A DNA stretch of 64,000 nt from Micromonospora chaiyaphumensis (GCF_900091435.1 NZ_FMCS01000017.1:1-64000), one strand, 5' to 3'. Counted from the stretch's first letter, positions 27,162-35,822 are shown. Translations and numbers: made by a program. Notes: generated by a model from the sequence alone, not told the origin.

Positions 27162-28069
27162 CCCTTGCTGGCTCCCAGGGTGAGGCCCCGGACGAACTGC
27201 TTCTGCAGGAGGAAGAAGATCACCAGGGTGGGGATGGCGACCAGCACGGAGCCGGCCGAGACGAGGTTGTTGTCGGTGAAGAACTCGCCGCGGAGGTTGT
27301 TCAGCGAGCTGGTCACCGGGAACTTGTCGCCGGTGCGCATGAGCACGGTGGCCCAGAAGAACTCGTTGTAGATCCAGGTCACCTCCAGCGTCGCGAGCGC
27401 GGCCAGGGCCGGCCGGCACAGCGGCATGGTCACCTGCCAGTACTGCCGCCAGACGCTGGCTCCGTCCACCATGGCCGCCTCGTACAGCTCGTGGGGCAGG
27501 GCCTTCATGTAGTTGCTCAGCACGAAGACGCAGAAGCCGCACTGGAAGGCGACGTTGACCAGGATCAGCCCCCAGTAGCTGTCGTAGAGCAGCTCCGAGT
27601 CGCTCATCCAGGCCGGCAGCGGGATCTCGGTGAACATCCGGAACAGCGGGATGAGCAGGGCCTGCTGCGGCAGCAGGTTCGCCGCGGTGAAGAGGCCCAG
27701 CAGGACGATGTTGAGCTTCCAGCTGAACCGGGCGATGACGAACGCCACGCAGGAGGCCAGGAAGAGGGTCAGCAGCACCGCCGGGACGGTGATGTAGACC
27801 GAGTTGAGGAAGTGCTTGCCGAACTCGGCGGTCTGCCACGCGGTGACGTAGTTGTCGAGGGTCCAGCCACCGAACGAGACGTAGCCGTGGGTGGCGGTGT
27901 ACTCGTACGAGCGGAGCGAGGTCAGCACCGCCCAGAGGATCGGGAAGAGCCAGCCGATCGCCACCGCGGCGAGGAAGACGTGCAGGACCACCCGGGCGGG
28001 CCGCAGCGGCCGGCGGCGGGCGTGCGGCGCCGCGGTGTCCGGTTCACGGGTCAGGGTCGCGCTGCTCAT
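27158..28069 (-). CDS. Carbohydrate ABC transporter permease (MalG-like)
   Basis: A 303-residue inner-membrane permease with six hydrophobic segments. The cytoplasmic coupling loop EAAMVDGASVWRQYWQVTMP matches the EAA motif of CUT1 sugar importers. The N-terminus is basic (RRRPLRPARVV) before the first helix. It overlaps the other permease gene and the alpha-galactosidase gene by ATGA at each end. No ATPase gene is present in the operon, which is normal for CUT1 systems that share a common MsiK-like ATPase elsewhere. Confidence 0.92.
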   Translation of the reverse strand: MSSATLTREPDTAAPHARRRPLRPARVVLHVFLAAVAIGWLFPILWAVLTSLRSYEYTATHGYVSFGGWTLDNYVTAWQTAEFGKHFLNSVYITVPAVLLTLFLASCVAFVIARFSWKLNIVLLGLFTAANLLPQQALLIPLFRMFTEIPLPAWMSDSELLYDSYWGLILVNVAFQCGFCVFVLSNYMKALPHELYEAAMVDGASVWRQYWQVTMPLCRPALAALATLEVTWIYNEFFWATVLMRTGDKFPVTSSLNNLRGEFFTDNNLVSAGSVLVAIPTLVIFFLLQKQFVRGLTLGASKG

Positions 28070-29022
28070 CGCCGGTCCTCCCGCATCACGGTGAACAGGT
28101 ACAGGGTGATGAAGACCAGGGAGACGACCAGCATGATCGTCGCGAGGGCCGAGCCGAAGCCGATCCGGCTGGCCTCGCCCACCACGTTGGCCGTGACCAG
28201 CGCGGAGATCAGTTCCAGCCCGTTGCGCCCCTTGTTGATGACCCAGACCAGGTCGAATGCGCGCAGCGACTCGATCACCGTCACCACCAGCACGATGATG
28301 TTGATGGGTCGCAGCACCGGGAAGACGACGCGGAAGAAGGTGCTGACCTCCGACGAGCCGTCCACGGCCGCGGCCTCGCGCAGGGACGGGTCGACGCCCT
28401 TCAGACCGGCCAGGTAGAGCAGCATGATGTAGCCGACATGCCGCCAGCCGGCTGCGAAGAGCACGGCCCAGATGTTGACGTTCGGGTCGCCGTACCAGTC
28501 GGTCTGGGTGCCGAGCAGCGCGTTGAGCAGGCCCTGGTCGCGGCTGTAGATGAGCTGCCAGACGAAGCCGATCAGCGCCAGCGAGAGCACCACCGGCAGG
28601 TAGAGCGCGGTCTGGTAGAACCGGCTGCCGCGCAGTTCCTTGTCGAGCAGCACGGCGAGGAACATCCCGAACGGAGTGGCGACCACGAAGAGGGCGGCCA
28701 GCCAGAGCAGATTGTTCTGGATCGCCGGCCCGAACGGCGGGTAGATGTTCACCACGTCGTCGTAGTTCTTGAGGCCGACCCAGTCGATGTCGGCGAGCGG
28801 ACCGATGCCGTCCCAGTTGGTGCCGGAGAGCGCCACGGTGGCCAGCGCCGGTAGCCAGACCAGGGCCACCACGAGCAGCAGCGGCACGAGCACCATCAGC
28901 GTGATCACCACGCGGTCGGTGCCGGACAGGAGCCGTAGCCGGCGGCCGCGACCACGCGGTGCGGTGGTCGCGGCCGGTGGCGGCACGGCGCGGTCCGCTT
29001 GGACCAGGGGCAGGTCGGACAC
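28066..29022 (-). CDS. Carbohydrate ABC transporter permease (MalF-like)
   Basis: A 318-residue permease with six transmembrane segments and the EAA loop REAAAVDGSSEVSTFFRVVFP. After a charged N-terminal tail (RGRGRRLRLLSGTDR) the first helix is VVITLMVLVPLLLVVALVW. It is the first of the two permeases, 22 bp downstream of the solute-binding protein gene and overlapping the MalG-like gene by 4 nt. Together they would form the channel for the sugar bound by the lipoprotein at 29045-30376. Confidence 0.92.
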   Translation of the reverse strand: MSDLPLVQADRAVPPPAATTAPRGRGRRLRLLSGTDRVVITLMVLVPLLLVVALVWLPALATVALSGTNWDGIGPLADIDWVGLKNYDDVVNIYPPFGPAIQNNLLWLAALFVVATPFGMFLAVLLDKELRGSRFYQTALYLPVVLSLALIGFVWQLIYSRDQGLLNALLGTQTDWYGDPNVNIWAVLFAAGWRHVGYIMLLYLAGLKGVDPSLREAAAVDGSSEVSTFFRVVFPVLRPINIIVLVVTVIESLRAFDLVWVINKGRNGLELISALVTANVVGEASRIGFGSALATIMLVVSLVFITLYLFTVMREDRR

Positions 29023-29044
29023 GATGTCCTCCCCCTTTCCGCCG

Positions 29045-30376
29045 TCAGCTGGTGAAGATGGACTTCTTCTGGTTCTCGATGCTGGTGAGCAGGCCGCTGA
29101 TGTCCTTCGGGTCCTTGATGAACTGCTGCAGCGCCGGGATCATCACGGTCGAGGCGAAGTCGGGCCGGGTGTCCCGGTCGAGGAACTGGGCGATCTCGGT
29201 GGCGGACCCCACCAGCTCGGCGGCCTTCTTCTTCAGCGCGGTGTAGCCGCTGGTGTCGCCGCCGGTGTTAGCCACCAGAGTGCCGGGGTCGCCCTTCACC
29301 ATGATGTTCGCGGCGTCGACGCCACCGATGTACTCCAGCAGCTTCTTGGCGTTGGCCTCGGACTTCGGCTTCCGGGCCATCATGTAACCGTCGATCGGCG
29401 CGTCCAGGGCCTTGGCCCCGATGGTCGAGTCGATCTCGGGGAAGGTGAAGAAGTCGATGTCGTCCTGCTCGTTCTCGTTGAACTGCTGGGCGACGAAGAG
29501 GCCGAGCAGGTACATGCCGCTCTTCTTCTGCTGCAGCGACTGGGCCGCCTCCTGCCAGGTCCGGCCCAGGGAGTCCGGCTGGTGCAGCGGCAGCAGCCCG
29601 GCCCAGGTGTCGAAGACCTTCTTCACCTTGTCGGAGGTCCACGCCTCCTTGCCGGCCATCAGGTCGACGTGGAACTGGTAGCCGTTGATCCGCAGGTTGA
29701 GGATGTCGAAGGTGCCCATCGCCGGCCAGCCGTCCTTGTCGGCGAAGGCGATCGGGTTGAGGCCGTCCTTCTTCATCTGCGCGCCGAGTGAGTTGAAGTC
29801 GTCGAGCGTCTTCGGCACCTGGTAGCCGCGCTGCTGCCACACCGACTTGCGGTAGAAGACCGCCCACGGGTAGTAGGAGGCCGGCACGAAGTACTGCTTG
29901 CCGTCGTCGCCGGTCGACGCCTTCTTGAAGGCGTCGGAGAACCCGGAGAGCTTGCCCCAGACGTCGCTGACGTCGCCGGCCAGGCCCTTGGCCGCGAAGA
30001 ACCGCATCCGGTAGCCGGCGAACCAGGTGAAGACGTCGTCCGGCTTGCCCTGCAGGTAGTTGTTGATGTTCTCCTGGAACGTGTTGTGGTCGACCGTGTT
30101 GATGTTGACGGTGACCCCCGACTTGCTCTGGAAGCCGGCCGCCAGCTTGGCGAGGACGTCCTTCGGGGTCGGGTCCGAGGCGTTCGAGCCGACCGACACG
30201 GTCTTCGACCCGGCGCCGGAGTCGGAGTCGGAATCGCCGCAGCCGGCGAGCAGTCCCGTGCCGAGCAGCGCGCCCGCGCCGGCCGCGCCGGCGAGCAGTG
30301 AGCGGCGGTTCAGGCCGGCGACGGACGGGGGTACGAGCCGGGCGAGGTACTCGGCTTCGGTACGTGGACGGGACAT
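29045..30376 (-). CDS. Sugar ABC transporter substrate-binding lipoprotein
   Basis: A 443-residue family 1 extracellular solute-binding protein. The N-terminus carries a twin-arginine-like LNRRSLLAGAAGAGALLG and a lipobox LLAGC, so a Tat-exported lipoprotein is likely; the mature protein starts CGDSDSDSGAG. Conserved parts include GVTVNINTVDHNTFQENI, FTWFAGYRMRFFAAKG and YYPWAVFYRKSVW. A textbook AGGAGG stands before the ATG at 30376. Ligand unknown; with GH36 and GH42 genes around it, galactosides are the best guess. It is the first gene of the importer operon and faces the beta-galactosidase gene divergently. Confidence 0.92.
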   Translation of the reverse strand: MSRPRTEAEYLARLVPPSVAGLNRRSLLAGAAGAGALLGTGLLAGCGDSDSDSGAGSKTVSVGSNASDPTPKDVLAKLAAGFQSKSGVTVNINTVDHNTFQENINNYLQGKPDDVFTWFAGYRMRFFAAKGLAGDVSDVWGKLSGFSDAFKKASTGDDGKQYFVPASYYPWAVFYRKSVWQQRGYQVPKTLDDFNSLGAQMKKDGLNPIAFADKDGWPAMGTFDILNLRINGYQFHVDLMAGKEAWTSDKVKKVFDTWAGLLPLHQPDSLGRTWQEAAQSLQQKKSGMYLLGLFVAQQFNENEQDDIDFFTFPEIDSTIGAKALDAPIDGYMMARKPKSEANAKKLLEYIGGVDAANIMVKGDPGTLVANTGGDTSGYTALKKKAAELVGSATEIAQFLDRDTRPDFASTVMIPALQQFIKDPKDISGLLTSIENQKKSIFTS

Positions 30377-30437
30377 TGTTCCTCCTGCGTGGAAGAGGTG
30401 CGCTGCGCCCAAGGGCCGTGATTGGTGGCGGGGATCG

Positions 30438-30624
30438 GTGTTCGTGGCGGCCGGCGTAGATCCACCGTGAATCCACATGTCCGAACACAAACAGCCGGTG
30501 GCGGTTGAAGCTACCCCTTGGTTCGGCGCTGTCAAGAGGGCAGAAGGACAGCGATAACCCAGTTGTGACACGGGGAAGCGACGGTAAACGTTGGAATTTC
30601 TGTCGATGTTGGAAAGTGTTGACT
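30438..30624. promoter_or_regulatory. Divergent promoter region with candidate DeoR-type operators
   Basis: The 279-bp spacer between importer and beta-galactosidase genes is relatively AT-rich. GTGTTCG (30438-30444) is inverted as CGAACAC (30482-30488). GTTGGAA is repeated directly at 30590-30596 and 30608-30614 (18 bp apart), just before TTGACT (30619-30624), a -35-like hexamer placed suitably for the gene at 30656. The DeoR-family regulator encoded at 32700 is the likely ligand of one of these. Confidence 0.45.
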
Positions 30625-30655
30625 TGGGTGCCGTTCGGGGGCACCCTCTGCTCTC

Positions 30656-32659
30656 ATGCGGAACTGGCACGGCGAGCGGATCTGGTACGGCGCCGACTAC
30701 AACCCGGAGCAGTGGCCCGAGGAGACCTGGGCCGAGGACGTCGAGCTGATGCGCCGCGCCGGGGTCAACCTCGTCTCGGTCGGGATCTTCTCCTGGGCCC
30801 TGCTCGAACCCGCTCCCGGCCGCTTCGAGTTCGGCTGGCTGGATCGGGCGCTCGACCTGCTGCACGACGGCGGGATCAACGTCGACCTGGCCACCGCCAC
30901 CGCCAGCCCGCCACCGTGGTTGGCCCACCGCCACCCGGAGACACTGCCCCGCCGCGCCGACGGCACGATCCTCTGGCCCGGCGGTCGGCAGGCGTACTGC
31001 CCCAGCTCGCCGGTGTTCCGGGAGCGGTCGCTCGCCCTCGTCGAGGCCGTCGCCGGCCGGTACGCCGACCACCCGGCCGTCGTCATGTGGCACGTCTCCA
31101 ACGAACTGGGCTGCCACAACGTGCACTGCTACTGCGACGTCAGCGCCGAGGCGTTCCGCCGCTGGCTCCGCGAGCGCTACGGCGACCTGGACGCGCTCAA
31201 CGCCGCCTGGGGCACCGCGTTCTGGAGCCAGCGCTACCACGACTGGGCCGAGGTCAACCCGCCGCGCAGCGCACCCACCTTCGCCAACCCCACCCAGCAG
31301 TTGGACTTCCTGCGCTTCTCCTCCGACGAGCAGCGCGCCCAACTGCGCGCCGAGCGCGAGGTGCTGACCCGGCTCACCACCCAGCCGGTCACCACGAACT
31401 TCATGATCGGCACGGGGATCAAGTACCTCGACTACCACTCCTGGGCCGCCGACGTGGACCTGGTCTCCAACGACCACTACCTCACCGCCGCCGACCCGCA
31501 GCCGCAACTCGGCCTGGCGCTGGCCGCCGACCACACCCGCGGCGTCGCCGGCGGTGACCCGTGGCTGCTCATGGAGCACTCCACCAGCGCGGTGAACTGG
31601 CAGCCGCGCAACGTCGCCAAGACCCCCGGCCAGCTGCGCCGCAACAGCCTCGCCCACGTGGCGCGCGGCGCCGACGGGGTGCTGTTCTTCCAGTGGCGGG
31701 CCTCCCGGGCCGGCGCGGAGAAGTTCCACTCCGCCCTGGTCCCGCACGCCGGCCCGGACACCAAGGTGTTCCGCGAGGTCTGCCGGCTCGGCGCCGACCT
31801 CCAGGCCCTCGCCGAGGTGCGCGGCAGCCGGGTCGATGCCGACGTGGCGATCCTCTTCGACTACGAGGCCTGGTGGGGCGCCGAACTCGACTCCCACCCC
31901 AGCGTCGACGTCACCTACGCCGACCGGCTCACCGCGCTGCACGGCGCGCTCTGGCGGGCCGGGGTCACCGCCGACGTGGTGCACCCGTCCACCGACCTGT
32001 CCCGCTACCGGCTGGTCCTGGTGCCCACCCTCTACCTGGTCCGCGACGCCGACGCCGACGCGCTGCGCCGCTACGTCGAGGCGGGCGGGAGCGCACTCGT
32101 GACCTACTTCAGCGGCATCGTCGACGAGCACGACCACATCCGGCTCGGCGGCTACCCGGGCGCCTTCCGCGACCTGCTCGGCGTGCGTACCGAGGAGTTC
32201 TTCCCGCTCCGGGCGGGCGAGTCGGTCCGCCTGGACGACGGCGCCACCGCCGACGTGTGGACCGAGTGGCTGCACGCCGAGGGCGCCGAGGTGCTCGCCG
32301 CGTACGCCGACGGGCCGCTGCCCGGGGTGCCGGCGCTGACCCGGCAGGCGGTGGGCGCGGGCGCGGCGTGGTACCTCGGCACCCGGCTCGACGACGCCGG
32401 CACCGACCGGCTGGTCGCCCGGCTGCTCACCGAGGCCGGCGTCCGCCCGGCGGCCACCGCGCCGGAGGGCGTCGAGGTGGTCCGCCGCCGGTCCGGCGAC
32501 CGGAGCTGGCTGTTCGTCATCAACCACACCGACACCGAGGCCCGGCTGGCGGTCGCCGGCGCCGAACTGCTCGGCGGCGGCCGGTGCGACGGCGAACTGG
32601 TGGTCTCGGCGGGGGAGGTGGCGGTGGTCCGCGAGGAGACTCGGGCCCGTCCCGCGTGA
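30656..32659 (+). CDS. GH42 beta-galactosidase
   Basis: A 667-residue cytoplasmic GH42 enzyme. Acid/base Glu150 is in MWHVSNELGC and nucleophile Glu307 in WLLMEHSTSAVNW. Cys115, Cys153, Cys158 and Cys160 reproduce the four-Cys metal site of subfamily A enzymes. The N-terminus IWYGADYNPEQWPE and domain B trimerisation fold VDADVAILFDYEAWWG are typical. No signal peptide. No Shine-Dalgarno precedes the ATG at 30656, and a TTGACT hexamer lies about 31 bp upstream, so a leaderless or near-leaderless transcript is possible. It would hydrolyse beta-galactosides brought in by the adjacent importer. Confidence 0.93.
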   Translation: MRNWHGERIWYGADYNPEQWPEETWAEDVELMRRAGVNLVSVGIFSWALLEPAPGRFEFGWLDRALDLLHDGGINVDLATATASPPPWLAHRHPETLPRRADGTILWPGGRQAYCPSSPVFRERSLALVEAVAGRYADHPAVVMWHVSNELGCHNVHCYCDVSAEAFRRWLRERYGDLDALNAAWGTAFWSQRYHDWAEVNPPRSAPTFANPTQQLDFLRFSSDEQRAQLRAEREVLTRLTTQPVTTNFMIGTGIKYLDYHSWAADVDLVSNDHYLTAADPQPQLGLALAADHTRGVAGGDPWLLMEHSTSAVNWQPRNVAKTPGQLRRNSLAHVARGADGVLFFQWRASRAGAEKFHSALVPHAGPDTKVFREVCRLGADLQALAEVRGSRVDADVAILFDYEAWWGAELDSHPSVDVTYADRLTALHGALWRAGVTADVVHPSTDLSRYRLVLVPTLYLVRDADADALRRYVEAGGSALVTYFSGIVDEHDHIRLGGYPGAFRDLLGVRTEEFFPLRAGESVRLDDGATADVWTEWLHAEGAEVLAAYADGPLPGVPALTRQAVGAGAAWYLGTRLDDAGTDRLVARLLTEAGVRPAATAPEGVEVVRRRSGDRSWLFVINHTDTEARLAVAGAELLGGGRCDGELVVSAGEVAVVREETRARPA

Positions 32660-32699
32660 TGCCGCGTACCGTGCCGCCCGCGCGCCTGAAGGAGGTCTG

Positions 32700-33476
32700 A
32701 TGCTCGCCCAGCAACGGCAGAGCGCCATCCTGGAGCTGATCCGCCAGCGCGGCGGCGTCCGGGTCAGCCACCTGGTCAGCCGCTTCGGGGTGTCGGACAT
32801 GACCATCCGGCGGGACCTGGAGGTGCTCGCCGAGCGCGGCCTGGTCGACAAGGTCCACGGGGGAGCGACGCTGGCCGGTCCCGGCTCGGCCGAGGAGCCG
32901 GGCTTCGCGGCCAAGTCGATCCGGCAGCAGGCCGAGAAGCGGGCCATCGTCGAACGGGCCGCCGGCCTGGTCGAGCCCGGCATGGCGATCGCGCTGTCCG
33001 CCGGCACCACCACCGCCGCCCTGGCCGCGCGGCTGGCCGACGTGCGGGGGCTGACCGTGGTCACCAACTCGATCCCGGTCGCCGACGCCCTCTACCAGAA
33101 CCCGCGCGCCGACCAGACGGTCGTGCTCACCGGCGGTATCCGTACGCCGTCGGACGCGCTGACCGGGCCGGTGGCCGAGGCGGCCATCGCCGCGCTCAAC
33201 GTCGACCTGCTCTTCCTGGGCGTGCACGGGATGAGCCCGCGTACCGGGTTCACCACCCCGAACCTGCTGGAGGCGGCCGTCAACCGGCGGCTGATCGGCG
33301 CGGCCCGGCGGCTCGTGGTGCTCGCCGACCACACCAAGTGGGAGACCATCGGCATCGCCACCATCGCCCCGCTGGAGGACGCCGACCTGCTCATCACCGA
33401 CAGCGGGCTGCCGCCGGAGGGGCGCCGGCAGATCGGCGAGCAGGTCGGCGAACTGATCGTGGTCGACGTCGACTGA
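32700..33476 (+). CDS. DeoR/GlpR-family transcriptional regulator
   Basis: A 258-residue sugar-phosphate-responsive repressor. N-terminal winged helix: RQSAILELIRQRGGVRVSHL, FGVSDMTIRRDLEVLAERGL, then VHGGA. The C-terminal DeoR sensor domain shows ALSAGTTTAALA, VVTNSIPVADAL, VVLTGGIR and DLLFLGVHGM. AAGGAGG precedes the ATG. It follows the beta-galactosidase gene on the same strand by 40 bp, so it is likely the local regulator of both the galactosidase and the importer operon; the effector sugar phosphate cannot be read. Confidence 0.9.
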   Translation: MLAQQRQSAILELIRQRGGVRVSHLVSRFGVSDMTIRRDLEVLAERGLVDKVHGGATLAGPGSAEEPGFAAKSIRQQAEKRAIVERAAGLVEPGMAIALSAGTTTAALAARLADVRGLTVVTNSIPVADALYQNPRADQTVVLTGGIRTPSDALTGPVAEAAIAALNVDLLFLGVHGMSPRTGFTTPNLLEAAVNRRLIGAARRLVVLADHTKWETIGIATIAPLEDADLLITDSGLPPEGRRQIGEQVGELIVVDVD

Positions 33477-33525
33477 CCACCGCCGCTTTCAGCCACTTCA
33501 CAGCCGCCCAGGTTAGGGTGCCCTT

Positions 33526-33550
33526 GGCGCGCTCCACGGTGGAGCGCGCC
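33526..33550. promoter_or_regulatory. Perfect 11-bp hairpin in front of the Spo0M-like gene
   Basis: GGCGCGCTCCA (33526-33536) and TGGAGCGCGCC (33540-33550) are exact inverse complements around CGG. It lies 22 bp before the Spo0M-like start and 50 bp after the DeoR stop, so it may be the DeoR terminator, a leader structure or an operator. Confidence 0.5.
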
Positions 33551-33571
33551 GACGGTGGGAGCGGAGTGGCG

Positions 33572-34516
33572 ATGGTCTTCAAGAAGATGCTGAGCGCGTT
33601 CGGCGTGGGCGGCCCGAGCGTCGACACGGTGCTGACCAACCCCAACACCCGGCCGGGCCTGACCCTGGACGGGCACGTGAACCTGGTCGGCGGCGACGCG
33701 CCGGCGAGCATCGAGCAGATCACCGTCGGCCTGGTCACCCGGGTCGAGATCGAGGGCGGCGACCACGAGTACGCGGGCGTCATGGAGTTCCACCGGATGC
33801 CGGTGAGCGGCGCGCTGCAGCTGGCGCCGAAGCAGCAGCTGTCCATCCCGTTCCAGCTCCCGGTGCCGTGGGAGACCCCGGTCACCGACGTGTACGGCCA
33901 GCGGCTGCACGGCATGACCATGGGCCTGCGGACCGAGCTGGCGGTGGCCCGGGCCGTGGACAAGTCCGACCTGGACCAGGTGGCCGTGCACCCGCTGCCG
34001 ATCCACGAGCGCATCCTCGACGCCTTCCAGGCGCTCGGCTTCCGCTTCAAGCACGCCGACCTGGAGCGCGGCCACATCCGCGGGGTGCAGCAGACGCTGC
34101 CGTTCTACCAGGAGATCGAGTTCTTCGCCGCGCCGCAGTACGCCCCGGTGACCACCGAGGTCGAGCTGACGTTCGTCACCAGCCAGCACGGCGTCGAGGT
34201 GATCCTGGAGTGCGACAAGCGCGGCGGTTTCCTCACCCCCGGGCACGACGCCTTCGGTCGTTACTCCGTCCCGCACAGCGACGCCGGCCGCACCGACTGG
34301 GTACAGGTGGTCGACGGCTGGCTGCGCGAGACCACGTCGCGCTACGGCAACCTGCGCGCGCACGGCTTCGGCGCCCCGCACGGGCACCACGGCCACCGCG
34401 GCCCGGGCATGGGCGGCATGGTGGCGGGCGCCGCGCTCGGCGTGGCGGGCGGCCTGGTCGCCGGTGAGCTGATCGAGGACGCCTTCGAGGGGGACTTCGG
34501 CGACTTCGGCGAGTGA
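33572..34516 (+). CDS. spo0M: Spo0M (SpoOM) family protein
   Basis: A 314-residue protein with the arrestin-like Spo0M domain (about 1-240): MVFKKMLSAFGVGGPSVDTV, TRPGLTLDGHVNLVGGDAPA, LSIPFQLPVPWETPVT, RTELAVARAVDKSDLD and VTTEVELTFVTSQHGVEVILE. A C-terminal tail has a His/Gly-rich segment (HGHHGHRGPGMGGM) and a short Gly/Ala hydrophobic patch with an acidic end. In Bacillus, Spo0M affects sporulation through an unclear mechanism; in actinobacteria the family is common. ATG 33572 is used; GTG at 33566 is an alternative. Followed by a strong bidirectional terminator. Confidence 0.9.
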   Translation: MVFKKMLSAFGVGGPSVDTVLTNPNTRPGLTLDGHVNLVGGDAPASIEQITVGLVTRVEIEGGDHEYAGVMEFHRMPVSGALQLAPKQQLSIPFQLPVPWETPVTDVYGQRLHGMTMGLRTELAVARAVDKSDLDQVAVHPLPIHERILDAFQALGFRFKHADLERGHIRGVQQTLPFYQEIEFFAAPQYAPVTTEVELTFVTSQHGVEVILECDKRGGFLTPGHDAFGRYSVPHSDAGRTDWVQVVDGWLRETTSRYGNLRAHGFGAPHGHHGHRGPGMGGMVAGAALGVAGGLVAGELIEDAFEGDFGDFGE

Positions 34517-34524
34517 CGGCACAC

Positions 34525-34560
34525 GACGATGCCCCCGGGGTCATCCCCGGGGGCATCGTC
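34525..34560. terminator. Strong bidirectional terminator
   Basis: GACGATGCCCCCGGGG (34525-34540) and its exact inverse complement (34545-34560) form a 16-bp stem around TCAT, between the convergent Spo0M-like gene and the small membrane protein gene. Confidence 0.85.
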
Positions 34561-34579
34561 GTCTCAGGAGTGGCTCCGG

Positions 34580-34957
34580 TCAGTGCCGGGCCTTGCGCTC
34601 CTCACCGCTGCGGAAGTTGCTTCCGGCCTTGGCCAGACCGCGGCTGCCCAGGTAACCGATGGTCAGCAGCGTGATGAAGAACCAGGCCTGCGGCGCGCGG
34701 AAGATGTCCACGCCCACCGAGTTCTTGCCGACCAGGTAGGACGCCACCAGCACGGCCGCCACGGACGCGACATAGACCCAGAATTCGGTCGTCGCGAACG
34801 ACGGCTTGGTCTCCGTGCCGGGCGACTGGATCGCCTGCCGCTGACCGTCGTGCATCATCGGCATCGGGCGCGTCGGCGTCTCCTGCATCGCGGCCCGGTT
34901 GGACATGTCCTGTGCCGGCCGGTTCATCGGCCGGGCGGATGCAGCCTGCGTGCTCAT
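34580..34957 (-). CDS. Small two-span membrane protein
   Basis: A 125-residue protein. The first 55 residues are polar, Met/Pro/Gln-rich and probably disordered (MSNRAAMQETPTRPMPMMHD); two hydrophobic segments follow, FWVYVASVAAVLVASYLVG and FFITLLTIGYLGSRGLA, then a basic C-terminus. A GAGGAGG site precedes the ATG at 34957. I do not recognise a named family. It stands alone between the terminator and a 311-bp spacer. Confidence 0.75.
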   Translation of the reverse strand: MSTQAASARPMNRPAQDMSNRAAMQETPTRPMPMMHDGQRQAIQSPGTETKPSFATTEFWVYVASVAAVLVASYLVGKNSVGVDIFRAPQAWFFITLLTIGYLGSRGLAKAGSNFRSGEERKARH

Positions 34958-35268
34958 CTGTCCTCCTCAGGATTGATGAGTCGTTCTCTGCATACCTCCC
35001 GCCCCGCTGCCGCAGGTCGGCCACGGCGCGGTTCGCGCACTGTGGCGGGGGCACCCTCCGTCTACCCCCGGCCCCGAGCCGGTAACGCCCGGTCCCGGCC
35101 GAATAGGAGTGGCCGCCGGGGGTCACCCTGCGACCGCCCGGCAACCGGACATCCGGGCACGGACCCGGCACGCTCACGGCCGGTCGGATCGCGGAGCCGA
35201 GCCCCGGTTTCAGCCGCCGGGCGACGGGCACGCAAGGAGGATCCCGAGAAATCTGCGAGGTGGTTCAC
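34958..35268. other. 311-bp intergenic spacer, no feature seen
   Basis: Divergent spacer between the small membrane protein gene and the disordered protein gene. It has G- and C-runs and should hold both promoters, but I see no clear -35/-10 pair, operator or hairpin in it. Confidence 0.4.
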
Positions 35269-35691
35269 GTGCGTGAGGACGACATGCGGCAGCAGGCCGC
35301 CCGGCGGGCCGAGGAGCGGGTCGCCGGCGGCGTCTACGGCGAGGGCGCGCTCGACGAGGTCACCGTGCCGCAGACCGACGTGCTGCGGGTCATCCAGGAG
35401 GAGGACCCGGACGACCCGGCGCACGCCCCGGTCGACCCGAACGTGTTGCGCGACGGCGGCCCGACCCGGGGCCAGGGCGCGGTCACCACGACCGGCGGCA
35501 CCGCCGGCCCGGCCAGCGCCCGGCGGCTGGCCCGCCAACCGGAGCAGCACCGGGGCACCGTGGCGCCGACCACCACGGGCGACGCCACCACCGGTGGCCT
35601 GAGCACTCCGGCCGGCGGCTCCACGAGCGACGCCTCGTCGTCCGGCAGCCAGGTCGGCAACTTCACCAACGACCAGGCCAACCCGGGCTGA
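35269..35691 (+). CDS. Hypothetical disordered hydrophilic protein
   Basis: About 140 residues, highly hydrophilic, no hydrophobic core. An acidic N-terminal part (MRQQAARRAEERVAGGVYGE, ALDEVTVPQTDVLRVIQEED) is followed by Thr/Gly/Ser-rich low-complexity sequence (AVTTTGGTAGPAS, PTTTGDATTGGLS) ending NDQANPG. The GTG at 35269 has GAGGTGG at normal spacing; GTG at 35260 is in frame but poorly placed. No family recognised. Codon pattern is that of a real gene. Confidence 0.65.
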   Translation: MREDDMRQQAARRAEERVAGGVYGEGALDEVTVPQTDVLRVIQEEDPDDPAHAPVDPNVLRDGGPTRGQGAVTTTGGTAGPASARRLARQPEQHRGTVAPTTTGDATTGGLSTPAGGSTSDASSSGSQVGNFTNDQANPG

Positions 35692-35704
35692 CCCGGAGCA
35701 GGGA

Positions 35705-35732
35705 AAGGGGGGCGGCGCACGCCGCCCCCCTT
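35705..35732 (+). terminator. Rho-independent-like terminator
   Basis: AAGGGGGGCGGC (35705-35716) and GCCGCCCCCCTT (35721-35732) form a perfect 12-bp stem with a 4-nt loop and end in TTCTCG, 14 bp after the stop of the disordered protein gene. Confidence 0.8.
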
Positions 35733-35740
35733 CTCGTCGC

Positions 35741-35801
35741 GTCGATCATGAAGTTGACGGCACGAACGGAGATCCACATCGCCGCCAAGCTCATGATCGA
35801 C
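35741..35801. repeat. 61-bp imperfect palindrome, probable dispersed intergenic repeat
   Basis: GTCGATCATGA (35741-35751) is exactly inverted as TCATGATCGAC (35791-35801); the inner parts, AGTTGACGGC and GCCGCCAAGC, also pair with a few mismatches. It lies between convergent genes. The sequence resembles a palindromic repeat I associate with Micromonospora intergenic regions; only one copy is in this window, so the dispersed nature is from recall, not observed. Confidence 0.5.
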
Positions 35802-35822
35802 AAGGAGGGTGGGTCGGGTGGG

